Shown: piece after piece, positions 59,605 to 64,000 of the stretch
How positions within the stretch are numbered: the first letter of the stretch is position 1
Layout: every line of letters begins with the position of its first letter
Assembly: GCA_951813555.1 (NCBI GenBank)
Contig: OX638344.1
Span: forward strand, 1,178,001-1,242,000
Source: an uncultured Acidimicrobiales bacterium
GTDB lineage: Bacteria > Actinomycetota > Acidimicrobiia > Acidimicrobiales > Bin134
DNA: 64,000 nucleotides
Direction: 5' to 3'
Position numbers and translations under genes: made by a program
The notes under the pieces: model-generated
What the model was told of the DNA's origin: nothing
What the model saw: the letters and a program-made list of their open reading frames with translations, nothing else
Database searches by the model: none

Positions 59605-61167
59605 TCACTCCCACTCGATGGTGCCGGGGGGCTTGGAGGTGATGTCGTAGGCCACCCGGTTGATGCCGTCGACCTCGTTAATGATGCGGCTCGACATCTT
59701 CTCCAGCAGTTCATAGGGCAGCCGGGCCCAGTCGGCGGTCATAGCGTCTTCGCTGGTCACCGCCCGGATGACCACCACTTGGCCGTAGGTCCGCTCGTCG
59801 CCCATCACCCCCACTGTGCGGATGTCGGGGAGTACAGCGAAGGCCTGCCAGATTTCCCGTTCCAGCCCCGCGGCGGTGATCTCGGCCCTCACGATGGCAT
59901 CGGCCTTGGCCAGGAGAGCGGCCTTGTCGGCGGTGACCTCGCCGATTACCCGCACGCCGAGGCCGGGGCCGGGGAAGGGGTGGCGCCAGACGATCTCGTC
60001 GGGCAGGCCCAGCTCGTGGCCCACGGCCCGCACTTCGTCTTTGAACAGGTCGCGCAGCGGCTCCACCAGCTCGAAGTCCATCTCCTCGGGGATGCCGCCC
60101 ACGTTGTGGTGGCTCTTGATCTTGGCCGCGGAGTCCGATCCCGACTCGATCACATCGGGATAGAGCGTGCCCTGCACCAGAAAAGCGGCCCCGTCGACCA
60201 GGTTGGCGGCCTCCTCGAAGATGCGGATGAACAGCTCGCCGATGATCTTGCGCTTCTCCTCGGGGTCGATCACCCCCACCAGGGCGTCGAAGAACCGGTC
60301 GGCGGCCTCGACCGCGATGAGCTCGATGCCCTGGGATCGGCGGAAGGCGTCGATCACCTGCTGGCCCTCGTCCTGGCGCATCAGGCCAGTGTCCACGAAC
60401 ACACAGGTGAGCTGGCGGCCCACCGCTCGGTGGACCAGGGCGGCGGCCACCGCGGAGTCGACCCCGCCGGACAGGCCGCACACCGCCCGGCCATCGCCGA
60501 TCTGGGCTTGGATGGCGGCCACCGCTTCGTCGATGAACGACTCGGTGGTCCACGACGGGGCCAGGCCGGCGCCCCGATATAGGAACCGCTCCAGCACCGC
60601 CTGCCCGCCGGGGGTGTGGGCCACCTCGGGGTGGAACTGAACGCCGAAGATGCGCTGACCGGGGTGCTCGAGGGCGGCAACCGGGGCCTGGGGGGTGGAG
60701 GCTGTAACCACAAAGCCATCGGGCGGAGTGGAGATGGAGTCGAAGTGGCTCATCCACACCGGGCGCTCGGTGTCCTCGTCGGGGCCGAACAGTGTGCCGG
60801 GATCGCTCACGCTCATAGCCGTGCGGCCGTACTCCCCGATGCCGGTGCGAGATACCTCGCCGCCGAGCTGGGCGGCGATGAGCTGGGCGCCATAGCAGAT
60901 GCCCAGGATGGGTATGCCCAGGCGGTAGATGTCGGGGTCAATACGGGGCGAATCCTCGACGTGGACCGACTTGGGGCCGCCGGAGAAGATCACCGCGCCG
61001 GGCCGGCGTTGGGCGACCTCGGTGGCGCTGATGGTGTGGGGGACGATCTCGCTGTAGATGTGGGCCTCTCGCACCCGGCGGGCAATGAGCTGGGCGTACT
61101 GGGCGCCGAAGTCCACCACCAAGACCGGATGGTCTCGGCTGGCGTTGTCGAGTGTGGGAGGGCTCAA
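59605..61167 (-). CDS. guaA: GMP synthase (glutamine-hydrolysing)
   Basis: Two-domain GMP synthetase (about 520 residues) forming GMP from XMP, glutamine and ATP. The amidotransferase domain has [25 protein letters not shown] with the nucleophile, and GVQFHPEV with the catalytic His-Glu pair; the synthetase domain has [13 protein letters not shown] and the C-terminal [11 protein letters not shown]. The only plausible start near the normal N-terminus is TTG 61167, which overlaps the guaB3 stop codon (TTGA). The longer frame into guaB3 is a shadow. Confidence 0.95.
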   Translation of the reverse strand: MSPPTLDNASRDHPVLVVDFGAQYAQLIARRVREAHIYSEIVPHTISATEVAQRRPGAVIFSGGPKSVHVEDSPRIDPDIYRLGIPILGICYGAQLIAAQLGGEVSRTGIGEYGRTAMSVSDPGTLFGPDEDTERPVWMSHFDSISTPPDGFVVTASTPQAPVAALEHPGQRIFGVQFHPEVAHTPGGQAVLERFLYRGAGLAPSWTTESFIDEAVAAIQAQIGDGRAVCGLSGGVDSAVAAALVHRAVGRQLTCVFVDTGLMRQDEGQQVIDAFRRSQGIELIAVEAADRFFDALVGVIDPEEKRKIIGELFIRIFEEAANLVDGAAFLVQGTLYPDVIESGSDSAAKIKSHHNVGGIPEEMDFELVEPLRDLFKDEVRAVGHELGLPDEIVWRHPFPGPGLGVRVIGEVTADKAALLAKADAIVRAEITAAGLEREIWQAFAVLPDIRTVGVMGDERTYGQVVVIRAVTSEDAMTADWARLPYELLEKMSSRIINEVDGINRVAYDITSKPPGTIEWE

Positions 61168-62327
61168 CGGCCCATTCCGATGCCCTGGGAGCGTTGGAGG
61201 GATTTGCCCTCGGTTTGCAGGGAGGGGGCGATCATGATGTCGGCCTTCTGGAACTCCTTGAGCGTCTCGTAGCCGCAGGTGGCCATGGAGGTGCGCAGCC
61301 CCCCGAACAGGTTGAGGCGGCCGTCGTTCTCCCGGGCCGGGCCCACCAGGACCTCCTCCAGGGTTCCCCTCGGCGTGGTCTGCACTCGGGCGCCGCGGGG
61401 CAGGGTGGGATGGAAGGTGGCCATGCCCCAATGGTGGCCCCGGCCGGGCGATTCGTGGGCGGCGGCCAGCGGGGAGCCGATCATCACCGCGTCGGCCCCG
61501 CACACGATGGCCTTGGCGATGTCGCCGCCGGTGGCCATGCCCCCATCGGCGATGATGTGGACGTACACCCCGGTCTCATCCAGGTGGCGCATCCGAGCGG
61601 CCCGGGCGTCGGCGATGGCAGTGGCCTGGGGCACGCCGATGCCCAGCACGCCCCGGGTGGTGCAGGCTTGACCCGGCCCGACGCCCACCAGGATTCCGGC
61701 AGCCCCGGTACGCATGAGGTGAAGCGCGGCGTCGTAGCTGGCGCAGCCGCCGACGATCACCGGGATCTCCAGCCGGCGCACAAATCGCTTGAGGTTCAGC
61801 GGCTCGTGGTTCTTGGACTTGTGCTCGGCGGTGACCACCGTGCCCTGGATGACCATGAGGTCGAGCTCGGCGGCCAGCATTTGGGGGGCGAGCTGCTCGG
61901 TGCGCTGGGGGGTGACCGACGCGCAGGAGATCACCCCGGCGTCTTTGATCTGGCGGATACGCTCGCCGATCAGCTCGGGCTTTATGGGCTCGGCGTACAG
62001 CTCCTGCATCCGCAGGGTGGCCTTCTCCGGGGGCTGGGCAGCGATCTCGTCGAGGACTGGCTCAGGATCCTCGTATCGGGTCCAGAGCCCCTCCAGGTTG
62101 AGCACCCCCACTCCGCCGAGTTGTCCGATGGCGATGGCGGTTTCCGGGCTGACCACGCCGTCCATGGCCGATGCCATGAGGGGCAGGTCGAAGCGGTAGG
62201 CGTCGATCTCCCAGGCGATGCTTACGTCCTCGGGGTCGCGGGTGCGGCGGGTGGGCACGATGGCGATGTCGTCGAACCCGTACGCCCGCCGTGCGGTCTT
62301 GCCCAGCCCGATCTCAACCTCGGCCAT
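61164..62327 (-). CDS. guaB3: GuaB3 family IMP dehydrogenase-related protein
   Basis: IMPDH/GMP-reductase-like TIM barrel without CBS domains, 387 residues, typical of actinobacterial GuaB3. [40 protein letters not shown] (loop with catalytic Cys-Thr), [26 protein letters not shown] and [16 protein letters not shown] are characteristic. It lies upstream of guaA with a 4-base overlap, the conserved order. Function of GuaB3 in purine metabolism has been proposed but varies; GMP reductase activity has been suggested. SD AAAAGGGG precedes the ATG. Confidence 0.93.
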   Translation of the reverse strand: MAEVEIGLGKTARRAYGFDDIAIVPTRRTRDPEDVSIAWEIDAYRFDLPLMASAMDGVVSPETAIAIGQLGGVGVLNLEGLWTRYEDPEPVLDEIAAQPPEKATLRMQELYAEPIKPELIGERIRQIKDAGVISCASVTPQRTEQLAPQMLAAELDLMVIQGTVVTAEHKSKNHEPLNLKRFVRRLEIPVIVGGCASYDAALHLMRTGAAGILVGVGPGQACTTRGVLGIGVPQATAIADARAARMRHLDETGVYVHIIADGGMATGGDIAKAIVCGADAVMIGSPLAAAHESPGRGHHWGMATFHPTLPRGARVQTTPRGTLEEVLVGPARENDGRLNLFGGLRTSMATCGYETLKEFQKADIMIAPSLQTEGKSLQRSQGIGMGR

Positions 62328-62398
62328 CGCGACGCCCCTTTTGCTTGGAAACCAAGAATTCTAAAGCCTCGTGGCTTGCTATAGGGGGATTTACTCCC

Positions 62399-62416
62399 TC
62401 ACCAGGAGATTGGTGA
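62399..62416. terminator. Short hairpin between the decarboxylase and guaB3 genes
   Basis: TCACCA-N6-TGGTGA lies just downstream of the decarboxylase stop (minus strand). It may terminate that transcript, although no T-run follows and the 91-base gap also holds the guaB3 promoter. Confidence 0.3.
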
Positions 62417-62418
62417 AA

Positions 62419-63822
62419 TCAGGTGGCCGATTGGATCAGATTCCAGAGCTCTTGCACGTGGTGGCGCTCGGTTTGGGGACTGCCGATGGCCACCCGGAGG
62501 GTGAGCTGGCCGCCGAGAGTGGCGGAGGTGAGGTAGGCCCGCCCAGACTGGTTGACAGCGTCAAGGACCCGACTGGTGGCTTTGTTGCCGTCGACGTGGC
62601 GGAAACACACCAGGCTCACCACGGTGGGAGCGGCCAGCTCGAACCGGTCATCGGCCTCCACCCACTCGGTGAGTTCGCTGGCCCAGGCCAGGTGGCGTCG
62701 AATGTGGGCCCGCAAACCCTCCAGCCCGTAATGGCGGAGCACGAACCACAGCTTGAGAGCCCGGAACCGACGGCCCAGCGGCACCTGCCAGTCGCGGTAG
62801 TCAATCACGGTCCCGGCCTCGCTGGCCGGATTGCGCAGATACTCGGGGGTGATGGACAGGGCTTCGGTGAGGCTGGCTCGATCGGCCACATAGAAGGCCG
62901 AGCAGTCGAAGTTGGTGAGCAGCCACTTGTGGGGGTTGAACACGTAGCTGTCGGCGGTTTTGAGCCCGGCGTTGAGGAACCGCATCTCGGGGCACAGCGC
63001 AGCGGTGCCGGCGAAGGCGGCGTCGACGTGGGTCCAGGCGTCGAAGTTGGACGCCACCCAGGCCACCTCGGTCACGGGATCGATGGCGGTGGTGGCGGTG
63101 GTGCCCACGGTGGCGGCCACGAAGAACGGGGTCAGACCGTCGTTCTTGTCCTTGACGATCTCGTAGGCCAGGTGGTCGGCCCGCATGGCGTAGTCGGGCA
63201 TGGTGGCAATGGACCGGATCCGCTCGTCGGGGATGCCCGCCACCCGGAGGCCCTTGACCACCGATGAGTGGGCCTGCTCGGAGGTGTAGGCCACCAGGCT
63301 CGGGAGGGCGTCGATGCCGCCGGCCCGGTGTCGGGCGGCCAGGATGGCGCACAGCGTGCTGCTGGAGGCGCTGTCCTGAATAACGCCGTTGCCCCGGAAC
63401 TTCTCGGGCAGGTCCATCTCGGTGGCCAGCCAGTCGAGGACGTGCTGTTCCAGCTCGGTGACTGCGGGGCCGGTGTCCCACATCATTCCCTGGGCGCCGA
63501 GGCCCGACGACACCAGGTCGGCCAGCGCCGAAGGCCCGCTGGCATTGGCAGAGAAGTAGGCGAAGAACCCCGGCGCCTGCCAGTGGGTGATCCCCGGCAC
63601 AATCACCCGGTCAAGATCGGCCAGGACGTCGGCGAAGTCCTCGCCGTGTCTAGGAGCCTCTGCGGGCAACATAGCCCGGACATCGCCCGGCTCCACCGGG
63701 GCCTTGACCGGGAAATCGCCGAGCCGGGCCATGTAGTCGGCCACCCAGTCCACCGCTTGGTAGCCCGCTCGCCGGAACTCCTCTGGGTCCATGTGGTTCG
63801 GTCGCTCAGCCATGGGTGTCAT
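62419..63822 (-). CDS. PLP-dependent aromatic-amino-acid-type decarboxylase
   Basis: Group II PLP decarboxylase of 467 residues, similar to DOPA/tryptophan/tyrosine decarboxylases. Typical segments are GFFAYFSANASGPSALADL, VIQDSASSSTLCAILAAR, VDAAFAGTAALCPE (Asp of PLP) and FNPHKWLLTNFDCSAFY with the Schiff-base Lys, and LKLWFVLRHYG. The start may be ATG 63822 or an in-frame ATG at 63813 or 63792. Decarboxylation of aromatic amino acids would give trace amines; no exporter is adjacent. Some family members are glutamate or valine decarboxylases, so the substrate is not proven. Confidence 0.88.
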   Translation of the reverse strand: MTPMAERPNHMDPEEFRRAGYQAVDWVADYMARLGDFPVKAPVEPGDVRAMLPAEAPRHGEDFADVLADLDRVIVPGITHWQAPGFFAYFSANASGPSALADLVSSGLGAQGMMWDTGPAVTELEQHVLDWLATEMDLPEKFRGNGVIQDSASSSTLCAILAARHRAGGIDALPSLVAYTSEQAHSSVVKGLRVAGIPDERIRSIATMPDYAMRADHLAYEIVKDKNDGLTPFFVAATVGTTATTAIDPVTEVAWVASNFDAWTHVDAAFAGTAALCPEMRFLNAGLKTADSYVFNPHKWLLTNFDCSAFYVADRASLTEALSITPEYLRNPASEAGTVIDYRDWQVPLGRRFRALKLWFVLRHYGLEGLRAHIRRHLAWASELTEWVEADDRFELAAPTVVSLVCFRHVDGNKATSRVLDAVNQSGRAYLTSATLGGQLTLRVAIGSPQTERHHVQELWNLIQSAT

Positions 63823-63879
63823 TGTGGCCGACAGATCTGTGAGGTATTGCGGTGGAGGCCAGTGAAGGCCAGGAATTTC

Positions 63880-64000
63880 TCAGCGGGTGGTGGCGATGGT
63901 GAGGAGTTGGCGGAGCATGGCGGCGGTGGCGCCCCAGACGGTTTCGCCGTGGAGCTCGAAGAAGGTGATGGGCCGGTCGGTTCCGTTGATGGGCCAGATC
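63880..64000 (-). CDS. NUDIX hydrolase (CoA pyrophosphatase type), 3' end only
   Basis: The last 39 codons of a gene entering from the right edge, in frame with the last base. The residues TFFELHGETVWGATAAMLR followed by QLLTIATTR resemble the C-terminus of CoA-pyrophosphatase-type NUDIX proteins (the VWGATA segment). The NUDIX box itself lies outside the window, so the call depends on this end only. Confidence 0.65.
   Translation of the reverse strand, partial: IWPINGTDRPITFFELHGETVWGATAAMLRQLLTIATTR

Overview
The window looks like chromosomal DNA of a high-G+C actinobacterium, probably of the class Acidimicrobiia or a close relative (the class is an inference). Supporting markers are CrgA, a PASTA-domain Ser/Thr kinase beside its PP2C phosphatase, a DUF3566 protein downstream of gyrA, an acyl-CoA carboxylase epsilon subunit, GuaB3, and many genes whose start codon lies 6-9 bases behind a TANNNT -10 box (leaderless transcription). 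No insertion sequence, prophage, CRISPR array or rRNA operon was seen. Every stretch longer than about 300 bases holds an annotated feature.

Layout. 1-4.2 kb: 3' part of gyrA, a TadE-like protein, DUF3566, tRNA-Ile(GAT), a tiny DLW-39-like protein and an NAD-binding protein. 4.2-9.4 kb (minus): LLM flavin oxidoreductase, TetR, MaoC hydratase, SDR, CaiB/BaiF CoA-transferase and a HisN-type phosphatase. 9.4-14 kb: pheA (minus), then on the plus strand larB-larC and a translationally coupled trio: MBL-fold hydrolase, Cys-less CMD-fold protein, and a CMD/AhpD-fold protein with an in-frame UGA in its CxxC motif and a bacterial SECIS-like hairpin just after it. I interpret the last as an unannotated selenoprotein. 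14-19 kb: pstP-pknB-crgA with pabA/trpG and a perfect inverted pair of DnaA boxes, then a zinc-ribbon membrane protein and DoxX. 19-23.4 kb: Ldh-family and zinc-type dehydrogenases, an M23 peptidase and a small unknown protein. 23.3-28.1 kb (minus): one operon for a B12-dependent acyl-CoA mutase (large subunit, B12 subunit, MeaB chaperone) and a DmdC-like acyl-CoA dehydrogenase. 28.2-31.4 kb: amidohydrolase and, divergently, an NTF2-like protein, SDR and MazG-like protein. 31.4-36 kb: lysC-asd, two-domain cyclophilin, aat. 36-42.3 kb: acyl-CoA carboxylase beta-epsilon with a MOSC protein, LOG protein, nitronate monooxygenase, 5'-3' exonuclease, thiolase, and a promoter-driven structured RNA candidate. 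42.4-45.3 kb: recR, dnaX, SRP RNA, tRNA-Ser(GGA). 45.3-49 kb: a heterodimeric ABC exporter. 49-54.7 kb: SDR, threonine-synthase-like enzyme, FAD/GcvT oxidoreductase and DegT aminotransferase, ending at tRNA-Ser(TGA). 54.8-64 kb: nitroreductase, repeat-bearing coiled-coil protein, tRNA-Ser(GCT), SDR, AttH/CrtC-like protein, KamA-type radical SAM enzyme, guaA-guaB3, aromatic-amino-acid-type decarboxylase and the end of a NUDIX gene.

Themes. Most of the accessory content is acyl-CoA and fatty-acid metabolism (mutase, dehydrogenase, carboxylase, thiolase, MaoC, SDRs, CoA-transferase) alongside housekeeping genes typical of the neighbourhood of an actinobacterial origin (gyrA, pknB cluster, dnaX-recR, serine tRNAs). 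The most notable system is the MBL / Cys-less CMD / selenocysteine-CMD operon. A second recurring oddity is diverged duplicates of a gene's own C-terminal tail or promoter lying just outside the gene (lysC, the zinc-type dehydrogenase, the 49-kb SDR, the exonuclease promoter), which resemble scars of allele replacement.
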